A stretch of 64,000 nucleotides of DNA from Gemmataceae bacterium (GCA_022616435.1 JAKEET010000050.1:1-64000); one strand, 5' to 3'. Positions 18,644-27,931 are shown, counted from the stretch's first letter. Made by a program: numbers and translations. Notes: a model not told the origin generated them from the letters alone.

Positions 18644-20239
18644 ATGCCGTTGCAATTTACCTGTCCGCGCTGTGGCGCCGCCCAGGCCATCCCCGACGAT
18701 GGTCGGGGTCAGGCATTCCAGTGTCCCACGTGCGGCGAGGCGGTCATGATCGCGGCTGCCCCGCCCGCGCCTCCGCCCATGGCGACACCGATCGCCAAGC
18801 CGGTCTCCAAACCGGTCCCCAAGCCCGTCGTTGCCAAACCGGTCGCCAGCATCCCCCAGGACCCACCGGCGCCGGCGCCCATGGCGCGGCCGACGCCGCC
18901 CAAATTGGGGTCGCACCCGGCCATCTACATCGTCGGCGGCTTGACCGCGCTGACCATGGCGATCGGCGTGTCGCTGGCGGTGTTTTACGGGCCGTGGCGC
19001 GCGCAGCCAGCGCCGGAACCCCAGCCGCCGGATAAGAACACGTTGGCCAAAGCCGGCGACAAGTCCGGGCCCGGTAAACAGCAGCCAATCGACGAGCCCG
19101 AGGAGCCGGAACCTGGCGACGAGGTCAAAGAACTCTTCGAGGATTGCGTGGTCACGCGCACCGTGGGCGAACCCTACCTCGAAGGCGAGCAGGTCAGGGT
19201 CCGAATGGACTTCGAGTGCGTCGATCCGCGCGGCAGCATCAAGGAATTGAAGGTGGTGGTGTGGACTGGCGACGTGGCCGCGCCGAAGCCGGTGTCGTGG
19301 CGCAAGCCGGCCCGACGCCGCGGCGACGGTCCGCGCACCGACGTTCCCGTGACGTACAAGGACGGCCGCGGGTCGGTGGAGGTGCCGCTGCCGCCGTTGC
19401 CCAAGGACCACATGTACTGGCTGCAGCCGGTGCTGGTGAACGCACCGGGCAAGGCGCAGTGGCTCGAGGTGGCGCCCTGGGAGCCGCTGGCGCCGCCGCT
19501 CGAGCGCCGGCCGGCGCTGCTCGCCCACCGGCTGGACGGGCCAATGCGGAAAGCCCAGCTCTCCAGCCAGGCCAGCGTCACCGTGTCCGACGACACCTAC
19601 GACTTTGGTCTGCATGCCGACCTCGAGGAAACCGTGAAACCCGACGGCAACGGGGCGGCACTGCACGTGCGCTGGACCCGCGTCCGCTTCGAGTTCGCCA
19701 CCAACGGCATCCCGGCGATCGTCGAAAAAGTGCTGGGCGAAGCCCTCGACGCGACGGCAAAAACCCCTTCCACCTGGCGGCTCGATCCGGCGGGGACGGT
19801 CGGCAAGCACACCGTCGATCTCGGCGATCTGGAGCCGACGGTGCGCAAGGATGCTGCTGAACTGCTGGGGCGCCTGGCCGACGGCTTCGATCTGGCGAGC
19901 CTGCAGTTGCCCAACCGCGAGCTGCAACCGCTGGAAAGCTGGACCCAGCAGCGGACCTGGAACAAGGCGACGCTCGACCTGACCGCGGTGTACGAAGGCC
20001 GGCGCTTTCACGAGAAGCGTGAGGAAGCCCATCTGAAGTTGCACGGCACGCTCCAGGGCGCCGACAAGGACAACGTCGGGACCGTGGAAGGGACGGCGCT
20101 CGTTGACCTGAAGAACGGCTTCGTCATGAAGGCGGAGCTGAAGATCGAAACCAACCTCATCGTGCCCTTTGTGGCGCCGGGGGGCCTTCCAGGACAAGGG
20201 GTCCTGGAGGTGCGGCTGACGCGCGATCCAGCGAAGTGA
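18644..20239 (+). CDS. Zinc-ribbon membrane protein, function unknown
   Basis: A 531-residue protein. Residues 7-30 form a CPRC...CPTC zinc ribbon of the kind that begins many planctomycete membrane proteins (MJ0042-like). A Pro/Lys/Ala-rich linker of about 55 residues follows, then one transmembrane helix (about 93-115, IYIVGGLTALTMAIGVSLAVF), giving a cytoplasmic ribbon and an extracytoplasmic body of about 400 residues. The body begins with an acidic and Pro-rich stalk and then an unrecognised beta-rich region. It is followed 50 bases later by another exported protein gene, probably in one operon. The palindrome at 18585 may control it. Confidence 0.8.
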   Translation: MPLQFTCPRCGAAQAIPDDGRGQAFQCPTCGEAVMIAAAPPAPPPMATPIAKPVSKPVPKPVVAKPVASIPQDPPAPAPMARPTPPKLGSHPAIYIVGGLTALTMAIGVSLAVFYGPWRAQPAPEPQPPDKNTLAKAGDKSGPGKQQPIDEPEEPEPGDEVKELFEDCVVTRTVGEPYLEGEQVRVRMDFECVDPRGSIKELKVVVWTGDVAAPKPVSWRKPARRRGDGPRTDVPVTYKDGRGSVEVPLPPLPKDHMYWLQPVLVNAPGKAQWLEVAPWEPLAPPLERRPALLAHRLDGPMRKAQLSSQASVTVSDDTYDFGLHADLEETVKPDGNGAALHVRWTRVRFEFATNGIPAIVEKVLGEALDATAKTPSTWRLDPAGTVGKHTVDLGDLEPTVRKDAAELLGRLADGFDLASLQLPNRELQPLESWTQQRTWNKATLDLTAVYEGRRFHEKREEAHLKLHGTLQGADKDNVGTVEGTALVDLKNGFVMKAELKIETNLIVPFVAPGGLPGQGVLEVRLTRDPAK

Positions 20240-20289
20240 TTGCGCTTCCCGTCCAACGTGAAACCATCCCGTGCATGAAAGGACTTGCC

Positions 20290-20784
20290 ATGTCGAAGGC
20301 TGGATACGTTGCCTGCGCCGTCGCGACGCTGGCCCTGTGCCTGAGCACGGCACGAACGCAAACGCCGGCGCCGCCCCGCCAAGTCGACAAGGGGCCGGAC
20401 ATCGGCTTTGACTATCGAGCGTTCATCGCCGAGCATCAGGAGCTGATCAACTCCGGCCAGGTCGAGAAGGCGGTCGACCACCTGAAGAGCCGGGCCAAGT
20501 ACCCCAAGGCGTTCGCCAAGCTCGACGAGCCGTTCCGCAAGGTCTTCGCGGGCATCTTTTCCCGTTACGGCAAGCCCGACGGTTTCGAGCTGGTGGGCTA
20601 CAAACGCTACAGCTCCAGGCAATACCAGTTCTTCGTGATGGCGTACTACGAGAACGGCTCGATCCAGTTCAACTATGGTCTGGAACGATGGCGCGACGAG
20701 TGGAAATGGATCCAGTTCGGCACGCAGAACAACGTCGATGAAATCGGCAAGGGCATCCCGTTTCAGCCGATCGAGGGCAAGTAG
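20290..20784 (+). CDS. Exported hypothetical protein
   Basis: A 164-residue protein with a clear signal peptide (MSKAGYVACAVATLALCLSTA, cleavage near residue 22-25). The mature part begins with a Pro-rich spacer and holds a helical stretch (FIAEHQELINSGQVEKAVDHL) and an aromatic beta region (SRQYQFFVMAYYENGSIQFNY). I do not recognise the family. The start at 20290 has AGGA six bases upstream; an in-frame ATG 15 bases earlier is possible. Likely co-transcribed with the zinc-ribbon gene. It ends two bases from the stop codon of the convergent gene at 20787. Confidence 0.75.
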   Translation: MSKAGYVACAVATLALCLSTARTQTPAPPRQVDKGPDIGFDYRAFIAEHQELINSGQVEKAVDHLKSRAKYPKAFAKLDEPFRKVFAGIFSRYGKPDGFELVGYKRYSSRQYQFFVMAYYENGSIQFNYGLERWRDEWKWIQFGTQNNVDEIGKGIPFQPIEGK

Positions 20785-20786
20785 CG

Positions 20787-21890
20787 TCATCCGTTCTCTC
20801 GTTCCAGCTCGCGCATGAAATCGAGCGCCTCATCCACGGTTCCCACCGCGGCCCCGGGAATCCGGCCGGCCGTGTCCAGCTCGCGCAACAGTATCAAGTC
20901 GTCGAAATCCGGCGACGCCCGCAGCTCGGCCTTCAGCTTTGCCCCGAGCTTGCCGGCCTTGAATTCCAGCGCGTGCATGTGGTGCTCGATGAAGAACCGC
21001 GTCCGCTCAGTGATCAATCCCTCCAGCACGTCCAGCCCGGCCGCGACGTGATCGCCCGGGTCGATCCCCTTGCCGACGTCGTGCAACAGCGCCGCCTGGA
21101 GAAACTCCACGTCATACGGCCGATGCTCCTTCGCCAGCTCGAAGACCTGCAGCGAGTGATACAGGACGTCGCCTTCGGGATGATGGACCGGCGCTTGCCG
21201 CACGTTCTCCAAAGGCAAGAGCAGCCGGCGAAAGACGGAATACGGATCCTCGACCTCGTCCGTGGCCGCGACTTCGTTCTCCAGGTCGAGGTCGGGGTAC
21301 TCCTGCCGGAGGAACTCTTCGAGCTCCGCGACGGAAGCGCGTTCGATCGCCTTGCCGGTGATCGAGCTGCGGAAGACATAGTGGGCCTTGTCTTCCGGGT
21401 AGACGGTCAGCTCGTAGGTGAAGCGGTCGTAGACGTGGATGTGCGTGAACACCCGCGCGTCGCCGTGCTTGACGACCTGCTTGCGTTCGAGGTCGAACTG
21501 GTAGCCGTTCTGCTCGAGCAGGTCGGTGATGAGGCTGGCGCTGTCGGAGAAGACGTGCAGGTCGATGTCGGACCCTTGGCGCACGTGCCCGGTCATGACG
21601 CTGCCGATGAGCCGCGGCTTGAACGCCTTCAAGAGCCGCATCAGATGCAGGGCGGCCAGGCGCATCGCGCGCAGGTGCTTGGTGCGCGAATCGCCTTCGT
21701 GCAGGCGGGCGAAGAGCTGGATCTGATCGCGGATTTCGGCGTTCGACGGGAGGTCGGAGGGCTTGACGCTTTGCCGGCAGAGCCGTTTGGCGGCCTTGCG
21801 CTTGGCGGTGTAGTACTCGCTTTCGACGCGCTCGTACATCAACCGCGCGGCTTCGAGGGCGATGGCTTGACGGAGCTTGACATTGGACAT
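20787..21890 (-). CDS. Nucleotidyltransferase-HD domain protein
   Basis: A 367-residue cytoplasmic protein fusing a polymerase-beta-type nucleotidyltransferase (GSVMTGHVRQGSDIDLHVF, residues 96-114, with the metal-binding DxD) to an HD phosphohydrolase (His245, HD at 270-271 in LLHDVGKG, His281). The architecture recalls CCA-adding enzyme with HD, GlnD and (p)ppGpp-type proteins, but length and blocks do not match any of them exactly, so I leave the substrate open. The middle region (FTYELTVYPEDKAHYVFRSS) probably completes the transferase palm. The ATG at 21890 starts the protein; it is divergent from the frameshifted gene at 22028. Confidence 0.8.
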   Translation of the reverse strand: MSNVKLRQAIALEAARLMYERVESEYYTAKRKAAKRLCRQSVKPSDLPSNAEIRDQIQLFARLHEGDSRTKHLRAMRLAALHLMRLLKAFKPRLIGSVMTGHVRQGSDIDLHVFSDSASLITDLLEQNGYQFDLERKQVVKHGDARVFTHIHVYDRFTYELTVYPEDKAHYVFRSSITGKAIERASVAELEEFLRQEYPDLDLENEVAATDEVEDPYSVFRRLLLPLENVRQAPVHHPEGDVLYHSLQVFELAKEHRPYDVEFLQAALLHDVGKGIDPGDHVAAGLDVLEGLITERTRFFIEHHMHALEFKAGKLGAKLKAELRASPDFDDLILLRELDTAGRIPGAAVGTVDEALDFMRELERENG

Positions 21891-22027
21891 CCTTTCATGC
21901 GCCGATATTGGGAGCCCATTCGTGCGGCGCGGGGCTGTGGGTCGTTCATACGAACACTGCTACAATGGTAGGGCGTAGACCGTGTTATCGCAAGTCAGCG
22001 TTGCGTCGTGCCTGACGGAGTGCGGTC

Positions 22028-22821
22028 ATGATCAAAACGCAAGCGAGACCATCCGCACGTGATGCGGCCGGCCGTGCGATCATACTCAAGTGCGTGGTTG
22101 TTCATGCCATGACCAGACCGCCGCGTGATCTTCTAGCCAAAGTCATGAAGAATTGGTCTCAGGAGGACCAGGATCGCTTTCCACGGGACGTGCAATCGAA
22201 GCGGAACAATTCTGGGCGCGCCTGGGACCATTGCGCTCCGAGCTTTCTCCCTGGGAGCAGCAATTCGCGGCGACCAATCCGCTCGACATGTCCGATCGAG
22301 ATCAGATTAGTGCGTCATGGCGGATCGAGGCGGTCCAGATCTTGCTTTGGGCATTGAACTTCGTTGAGGAAGTGCCGGCATATGACACGCAGGCAGATCA
22401 CGCATTGTTGAAGACGCATCTGCGCACCGAAGTGCCAGAGATACTTCGGACAGCAACGCTTCGGCCAACGGCAGAGATCGACCGCGCTAGAAGTATTGCC
22501 GAGTTCTGGCACTGGCGCAGCCGAACCCGTCAGCTAATTGAGGAAGGACGCGACTTTGTCGATCCAACAATCACGCAGAAGAGAGGTTTCAAGACGCTGG
22601 ATGACATTATTCGATTCTCGGCCAACGAAGCACACAAGAAAGGCACATTTTCCTCCGTGATCGATGAAGACTTCCCGGCATTTGGAAAAGCATACCGGAG
22701 ACTGACGGCGGAAGAATGGACTTGCATCCGCTCAGTTACGATGGAACGCCACTTTGCGCTGAATTGGCTCTGCGGATATGCTCCAGGGAACAGGTGGGAC
22801 GAGACACCAACTGACACCTGA
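22028..22821 (+). pseudogene. DUF4272 family gene with a frameshift
   Basis: Two overlapping frames together make one DUF4272-like protein. The first (from 22028) supplies the N-terminal region with VVVHAMTRPPRDLLAKVMKNW and runs through NWSQEDQDRF; the second carries AIEAEQFWARLGPL, LSPWEQQF, the WRIEAVQILLWALNF block and the rest to 22821. The change of frame lies around 22175-22195. Either one base has been lost or gained, making a pseudogene, or this is a sequence error. Function of DUF4272 is unknown. Base use is less GC-rich than the neighbouring genes, which fits relaxed selection or recent arrival. Confidence 0.7.
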
Positions 22822-22851
22822 GCCTCGCGATTCGCGAATGGCAATCGGCTG

Positions 22852-22878
22852 TTGCCACAGCGCGGCGTTTGGTACAAT
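22852..22878 (+). promoter_or_regulatory. Candidate promoter for the DUF433/DUF5615 pair
   Basis: TTGCCA (22852-22857) and TACAAT (22873-22878) are separated by 15 bases, short for a sigma-70 promoter. The predicted start point falls at about the ATG at 22885 and no Shine-Dalgarno sequence is present, so a leaderless transcript is possible. Confidence 0.45.
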
Positions 22879-22884
22879 CCGGTC

Positions 22885-23238
22885 ATGAGCAATCCATCAA
22901 CCACCATCGCGTGGCAGCACCTGGCCCGCGATCCGCTGTCGTCGTACAAACAGCTTTCCATCAAAGGCAGGCGGATCAAGGCCCGTACGTTGTACGGCCG
23001 CTTCATGAGCGCCGAGGCGCCTATGACGCCGGAGGAGATTGCCGCCGACTACAACCTGCCGCTCGAGGCGGTGCGCGAAGCCATCGCGTACTGTCAGTCA
23101 GACCCGCCGGAAATCCGGGAAGATTTCGAGCGCGAAGAACGGATCATGGAAGCCACCGGCATGAACGACGCGGACTACAAGTACGGCGGCAAATACCGGC
23201 CACTCTCGCCGCAGGAACGGGCGCGACTCGGCATATGA
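22885..23238 (+). CDS. DUF433-type antitoxin
   Basis: A 117-residue protein with the DUF433 layout: an N-terminal beta segment, a GRRIKARTLYGRFMSAEAPMT motif, a short helix-turn-helix (TPEEIAADYNLPLEAVREAI) and a charged tail. DUF433 proteins act as DNA-binding antitoxins of the VapB45 type. Its stop codon overlaps the start of the toxin gene by four bases (ATGA). The start is placed at 22885 because upstream codons have no protein character and a promoter-like element ends just before it. Confidence 0.85.
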   Translation: MSNPSTTIAWQHLARDPLSSYKQLSIKGRRIKARTLYGRFMSAEAPMTPEEIAADYNLPLEAVREAIAYCQSDPPEIREDFEREERIMEATGMNDADYKYGGKYRPLSPQERARLGI

Positions 23239-23597
23239 ATATCCACCTCGACGAAGACATGGCTTCCACGGTCCTCGCCGGCCTGCTCGAAAAAGCGGGA
23301 CACACCGTAACGGAGCCGATTGCGGCCGGGTTGGCGGGCCGTTCCGACGCGGTTCAGCTTGCCTATGCGATTCGTGAACAACGTGTCTGCTTGACGGCCA
23401 ATCATGAGGACTTTGAGGAGTTGCACTTGTTGATTCAAGACGCGCACGGACGCCACCACGGGATACTCGTCGTGCGCCGAGAAAACGATCCTACGCGGGA
23501 CCTTTCCTACAAAGGCATCGTCACGGCCATCCGCAAACTCGAAGCAGCCAACGTGCCGATTGCGAACGAGTACATCATCTTGAACCATTGGCGCTAA
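23235..23597 (+). CDS. DUF5615 PIN-like toxin
   Basis: A 120-residue protein of the DUF5615 (Mut7-C/VapC45-like) PIN fold. The acidic nuclease residues are visible in IHLDEDM at the N-terminus and in TANHEDFEEL in the middle, followed by HHGILVVRREN. It starts within the stop codon of the DUF433 gene, so the two are translationally coupled, as expected of a type II toxin-antitoxin pair. It would cleave RNA when free of its antitoxin. The frame is open upstream but overlaps the antitoxin gene in another frame. Confidence 0.85.
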   Translation: MNIHLDEDMASTVLAGLLEKAGHTVTEPIAAGLAGRSDAVQLAYAIREQRVCLTANHEDFEELHLLIQDAHGRHHGILVVRRENDPTRDLSYKGIVTAIRKLEAANVPIANEYIILNHWR

Positions 23598-23603
23598 CCT
23601 AAC

Positions 23604-23775
23604 CCATCAATCCAGAACCACCACCTGCCGCTTCGCCTGGCTCTGGCCTTCCGTGTTCATCAGCACCTTGTGCCACCGAACAGCTCGATCGTCTTGTGAT
23701 CGGGATGGCTGATCTTGCCTTCGCAGGAAAACTCTTTCTTCTTCCCTCCCGCGCCGTTCCCCATTATCATCTCCC
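23604..23775 (-). pseudogene. Possible C-terminal gene remnant
   Basis: On the minus strand, protein-like sequence (KKEFSCEGKISHPDHKTIELF) is followed, after a shift of one frame, by WHKVLMNTEGQSQAKRQVVVLD and a stop. The two halves read naturally as one C-terminus. No N-terminal part exists, since the oxidoreductase gene occupies the upstream side on the other strand. It is probably the decayed end of an unidentified gene. The remainder of the 249-base gap before 23847 shows nothing else. Confidence 0.4.
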
Positions 23776-23846
23776 TCGTCACCTATCAGCCCCCGGACCG
23801 CCGTCCGCGGGCTTACTACCCTGTCACCACACCCGGGAGATTCCAC

Positions 23847-25040
23847 ATGCCAACCAACGCACCCCTCAATCGCAAGCTCCGCATGGGCCTGGTCGGCGGC
23901 GGCCAGGGCGCGTTCATCGGCCGGGTTCACGCCACCGCCGCGATCCTCGACAACCGCGCCTCTCTGGTCGCTGGGGCGCTGTCGTCCGATCCGGCCAGGG
24001 CGAAGGCCTCGGCGCCCGATTACGACATCAAGCCCGAACGCGCCTACGGCTCGGTCCAGGAGATGATCGCCGCCGAGCTGAAGTTGCCGGCGTCGGAGCG
24101 CATCGACTTCGTGGCGGTGGCGACGCCGAACCACACGCACTTCGAGATCGCCAAGGCCTTCGCCGAGGCCGGCTTCAACGTCATGTGCGACAAGCCGATG
24201 ACCTTTGACCTGGCCCAGGCGGAAGAGCTGGCCAAGGTCGTGCAGAAGTCCGGCGTCGTCTTCGGCGTCACGCACAACTACACAGGCTACCCGCTGGTGC
24301 GGCAGGCGCGCGAGATGGTCCTGGCCGGCGAACTGGGTGAAATCCAGGCGGTGCGGGCGTGCTACATCCAGGGCTGGCTGCGGACGCGGCTGGAGAAGGA
24401 CGCCCAGAAGCAAGCGGCCTGGCGCACCGATCCGACCAAGTCCGGCGCGGCGGGCTGCTTCGGCGACATCGGCACGCATGCCTACAACCTGGGCCGCTTC
24501 ATCACGGGACTGATTCCGGACCAGATTTCATGCACCCTCAAGGCGTTCGAGCAAGGCCGGGCGCTCGACGATTACGGCGCCGCGATCATCAAGTATCAGA
24601 ACGGCGGGCTCGGCACCGTGACGGCCTCGCAGATCTCGCATGGCCGCGAGAACGACATCTGGATCGAGGTGGACGGCACCAAGGGCGCCCTGGAGTGGCA
24701 TCAGGAAGAGCCGAACAAGATGCTGGTGCGCCAGAACGGCAAGCCGCACCAGATCTACACGCGCGCCGGCGGCCCCTACCTCGGCAAGGCGGCGGCCGAA
24801 TCGACCCGCATTCCCTCGGGCCATCCCGAAGCGTTTCTGGAAGCGTTCGCGAACATCTACACGGCGGCGTACAGCGACATGATCAAGCGGGTTTCCGGGG
24901 AGAAGTTCGACGGCGTGAACACGCTCTACCCCAACGTCGCCGACGGCGTGGACGGCATGAACTTCATCACCCAGTGCGTGGCTAGCTCGAAGGAGAACGG
25001 GGCGTGGCGGCCGCTGAAGCATTCACTGTGCCGCAAGTAG
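23847..25040 (+). CDS. Gfo/Idh/MocA family oxidoreductase
   Basis: A 397-residue NAD(P)-dependent sugar or inositol-type dehydrogenase. The Rossmann half has [14 protein letters not shown] at the start, [13 protein letters not shown] and CDKPMT, the family's lysine motif. The C-terminal half has the [14 protein letters not shown] strand and the [10 protein letters not shown] helix with the catalytic His. No signal peptide, so cytoplasmic. The start has GGGAGA six bases upstream. The substrate is not evident from context: neighbours are a toxin-antitoxin pair and an Uma2 gene. The stop codon is followed immediately by a dispersed repeat. Confidence 0.9.
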   Translation: MPTNAPLNRKLRMGLVGGGQGAFIGRVHATAAILDNRASLVAGALSSDPARAKASAPDYDIKPERAYGSVQEMIAAELKLPASERIDFVAVATPNHTHFEIAKAFAEAGFNVMCDKPMTFDLAQAEELAKVVQKSGVVFGVTHNYTGYPLVRQAREMVLAGELGEIQAVRACYIQGWLRTRLEKDAQKQAAWRTDPTKSGAAGCFGDIGTHAYNLGRFITGLIPDQISCTLKAFEQGRALDDYGAAIIKYQNGGLGTVTASQISHGRENDIWIEVDGTKGALEWHQEEPNKMLVRQNGKPHQIYTRAGGPYLGKAAAESTRIPSGHPEAFLEAFANIYTAAYSDMIKRVSGEKFDGVNTLYPNVADGVDGMNFITQCVASSKENGAWRPLKHSLCRK

Positions 25041-25060
25041 CCGCTTGCGGCTTTGCGTTC
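25041..25060 (+). repeat. Dispersed repeat, half element (CCGCTTGCGG family)
   Basis: CCGCTTGCGGCTTTGCGTT starts at the base after the oxidoreductase stop codon. It matches one arm of the hairpin at 58372-58426 with one difference and is related to the one at 54414-54464. Confidence 0.7.
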
Positions 25061-25093
25061 TCATGTGGTAGGTTGAAAGCCAGGAGGGAATCG

Positions 25094-25774
25094 ATGGCCA
25101 CCGTCGAAACACAGGTGCCGCCGCTGGCAGAAGGTCAGCGCCTTTCGCGCGATGAGTTCTTGCGCCGCTGGGAGGCGATGCCGCATGTGAAGCGCGCGGA
25201 GCTGATCAAGGGGGTGGTTCACATCATGTCGTCACCGCTGAGCATGGATCATGGCGACCAGGACTTTGACTTGGGCGTTTGGTTGGGCTTCTATGCCGTC
25301 CACACCCCCGGTACGAAAGGCAACAAGGCTTCGACGCACCTCATGTTGACGGATGCGCCGCAGCCGGATTGCCATTTGCGCATTCTCCCTGAAGCAGGTG
25401 GTCGCACCAAACGGGTGGGCAAATATCTGGAGGGCGGGTTCGAGTTCGTTGGCGAAGTCAGCCTCAGCAGGGCGTCATACGACCTTGGAGACAAGTTCGA
25501 CTTGTATGAGGAAGGGGGCGTGCTGGAGTACGTCGTCATCCTGGTCGAGGAACGTGAAATCCGCTGGTTCCATCGCCACGAAGGAAAGCTCCAACCTCTG
25601 CCCGAACCGCCCGACGGCGTCTGGCGGTCGCGCGTGTTTCCTGGCTTGTGGCTCAACGGCCCCGCGTTTCTCGCCGGGGACATGGCGAAGGTATTGGCGA
25701 CTTTGAATCAAGGCTTGCAGTCGGCGGAGCACGCCGCATTTGTCGAGGAACTGGCGAAACGCATTACGAAATAA
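25094..25774 (+). CDS. Uma2 family protein (putative PD-(D/E)XK endonuclease)
   Basis: A 226-residue protein of the Uma2/DUF820 family, greatly expanded in planctomycetes and cyanobacteria. The nuclease-like core is visible: Glu in KRAELIKGVVHIM, Asp in APQPDCHLRI, and the GEVSLSRASYDLGDKFDLYEE block. The C-terminal half (PPDGVWRSRVFPGLWL) is the usual beta tail. AGGAGGGA precedes the ATG. Physiological role and target of the family are unknown. It is followed 13 bases later by the FG-GAP gene. The end of a second Uma2 gene lies at the right edge of the window. Confidence 0.88.
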   Translation: MATVETQVPPLAEGQRLSRDEFLRRWEAMPHVKRAELIKGVVHIMSSPLSMDHGDQDFDLGVWLGFYAVHTPGTKGNKASTHLMLTDAPQPDCHLRILPEAGGRTKRVGKYLEGGFEFVGEVSLSRASYDLGDKFDLYEEGGVLEYVVILVEEREIRWFHRHEGKLQPLPEPPDGVWRSRVFPGLWLNGPAFLAGDMAKVLATLNQGLQSAEHAAFVEELAKRITK

Positions 25775-25787
25775 TGGAGTTGCTCAC

Positions 25788-27020
25788 ATGAAGCCCTTGT
25801 TGGTTTCGCTCAGCGGCATGTTGTGCTGCTTGCTTGGCTTGGGTTCATCGATCCAGGCACAGACAGCAGACACCATCGCCTCGTTCCGCATGCAGGAAAT
25901 CGAAACCAAGCTCGGTGTCGGCTACGCCGTGTCGCTGGCCGACGTCAACCACGACGGCAAGAAAGACATCGTCGTCGTCGATACCACCCGCGTGATCTGG
26001 TTCGAGAATCCGACCTGGGAGATGCGGACCATCATCCAGGGCGGCACCAAGCCCGACAACGTCTGCATCGACGCCCACGACATCGACGGCGACGGCCTGC
26101 TCGACTTCGCCCTCGGCGCCGACTGGAAGGCGTTCAACACCAGCTCCGGCGGCACCCTGCAATGGCTCAAGCGCGGCAAATCCCTCGACGAGCCGTGGTC
26201 GATCCATCCCATTGACATGGAGCCGACCGTACACCGCATCCGCTTCGCCGACGTCGACGGCGACGGTAAGGCCGAGCTGATCTCGGTCCCGCTCATGGGC
26301 AAGGGGAGCACGGCGAAGAACAACTGGCAGGACGGCGAGCCGGTGCGGATCATCGCCTATCGCATTCCCAAGGATCCTGTGAAGGATCGCTGGACGCCCG
26401 AAATCCTCGATCATGGCTTGCGCGTCATTCACAATTTCCAGCCGATCCCTGCTCTGTATCGCAAGGGCATGGATGTGATTACCGCGAGCTACGAGGGAGT
26501 GCATCTTCTGACGAAGCGCGGCGAGAAGTGGATACGGCACAAGCTCGGCGACGGCAACCAGGCCACGCCGCAAGGCAAGCGCGGCGCCAGCGAGATCAAG
26601 CAAGGCAAGCTCGCCAATGACAGGAAGCTCATCGGCACGATCGAACCATGGCATGGCGACCAGGTTGTGGTCTATGTGGCGCCGAAGCCGGGGAGCCGCT
26701 CGGGCCGCATGACGCGCCACGTCATCGACGAGGAGCTCAAGTGGGGCCATGCCGTGTCGTTCGCGGATCTCGACGGCAAGGCAGGCGACGAGCTGATCAT
26801 CGGCGTGCGCGACGACGGCGGCAAGCAACGGCGCGGGGTGCGCGTGTACAAGGCGATGGACGAGCAAGGCACGACATGGTCGCGCCAGCTCGTCGATCCG
26901 GGCGGCGTCGCCGTGGAAGACCTGGCCGTGGCGGACCTGGACGGCGATGGCCGCGTGGACATCGTTGCTGTCGGGCGGCAAACGAAGAATGTGCGGATCT
27001 ACTGGAATGGCGGGAAATGA
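25788..27020 (+). CDS. Exported FG-GAP/VCBS repeat protein
   Basis: A 410-residue secreted protein with a signal peptide (to about residue 24, IQAQ) and repeated FG-GAP/VCBS blades marked by calcium-binding loops: ADVNHDGKKDIVVVD, HDIDGDGLLDFALG, ADVDGDGKAELIS and ADLDGDGRVDIVAVG. These fold into one beta-propeller of about seven blades. Families like this act as extracellular lectin or adhesion modules. The start at 25788 gives the signal peptide; GGAG lies upstream. Probably co-transcribed with the Uma2 gene. Confidence 0.88.
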   Translation: MKPLLVSLSGMLCCLLGLGSSIQAQTADTIASFRMQEIETKLGVGYAVSLADVNHDGKKDIVVVDTTRVIWFENPTWEMRTIIQGGTKPDNVCIDAHDIDGDGLLDFALGADWKAFNTSSGGTLQWLKRGKSLDEPWSIHPIDMEPTVHRIRFADVDGDGKAELISVPLMGKGSTAKNNWQDGEPVRIIAYRIPKDPVKDRWTPEILDHGLRVIHNFQPIPALYRKGMDVITASYEGVHLLTKRGEKWIRHKLGDGNQATPQGKRGASEIKQGKLANDRKLIGTIEPWHGDQVVVYVAPKPGSRSGRMTRHVIDEELKWGHAVSFADLDGKAGDELIIGVRDDGGKQRRGVRVYKAMDEQGTTWSRQLVDPGGVAVEDLAVADLDGDGRVDIVAVGRQTKNVRIYWNGGK

Positions 27021-27047
27021 CCTGCCTTCGATGCTCGCATGCAACGG

Positions 27048-27854
27048 CTAGGAGCGGACCGATTCGCGCGTGGTTCGCCGCAGCCACGCCGCGTCCTCCT
27101 TGGGCAGGCGCGGCTTCAGCGGCTTGGCATAGTCGATGCGCGGGCGGTAGCGATAGCGTTTGTAAATCGCATCGACAATGGATTGCAAATCAACGGACAG
27201 ATCGGGATCGGGAGACTCGAGCGGCACGACCAACTTGGGCAGGGGCCGCCGATAATGGGCGGTTTGCACTCGGCAGTAGGGCGCTTTCGGCCTGCGCGCC
27301 ACCAGGATGTAGTAGGGAGAACTCGGCAACGGATCGACCGTCGGCATCCGCTGGCCGCCGCGCAGCAGGTCGATCTCCACCAAGTTCGCTTCGCCCAAGA
27401 GCAGCCCATTGCGTTTACGCAGATATTCATCCCAGCCGGCCGTGCCCTTGCGCTTGTTGGAAGGAGAAAGCATTTCGATGCAAGTCACCAGGCGCCGCTC
27501 CGGCTCGGCGGCATAGATCTCGATGAACGACTCTCGAAACTCCTCCGAGATCAAAGCCCGGACCGTGTACGTGTCCTCGCCAACTGCCGATTCGTCTAGC
27601 ACCGCGGCGGCGCCGTTAGCCCGCCTCCGACTTGTTCGCGTACTCACATCGACATCCGGCTTGAAAACGCTCGGCTTCTTTCCTTCCTCTTCCACGAGCA
27701 CAACATAGTTGCGTGTTCCCGTGTCAACGAAGTAGTTTTCCGGAACCTGGTCCGCGAGCGCCGCGCTGATGTGCTCAATGACATGGTGATGAAATCCCTC
27801 CCACAGTCCGCACGCCTCGATGAACGGATCCATGCCGGGAAACGGCGATTTCAT
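27048..27854 (-). CDS. DUF4058 family protein
   Basis: A 268-residue protein that starts with the family signature SPFPGMDPFIE followed by LWEGFHHHVIEHI, and has the central CIEMLSPSNKRKG block. DUF4058 is common in planctomycetes and cyanobacteria and resembles PD-(D/E)XK nuclease folds in its core, but its function is unknown. It is convergent with the FG-GAP gene (28-base gap) and divergent from the aminotransferase gene. Confidence 0.9.
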   Translation of the reverse strand: MKSPFPGMDPFIEACGLWEGFHHHVIEHISAALADQVPENYFVDTGTRNYVVLVEEEGKKPSVFKPDVDVSTRTSRRRANGAAAVLDESAVGEDTYTVRALISEEFRESFIEIYAAEPERRLVTCIEMLSPSNKRKGTAGWDEYLRKRNGLLLGEANLVEIDLLRGGQRMPTVDPLPSSPYYILVARRPKAPYCRVQTAHYRRPLPKLVVPLESPDPDLSVDLQSIVDAIYKRYRYRPRIDYAKPLKPRLPKEDAAWLRRTTRESVRS

Positions 27855-27931
27855 GGGAAATCCTCACTGATCTAACCCGCATTCTACACCGCCCTACAAT
27901 AACAACTACCAGGTTCACAAGGAATCGCTCC

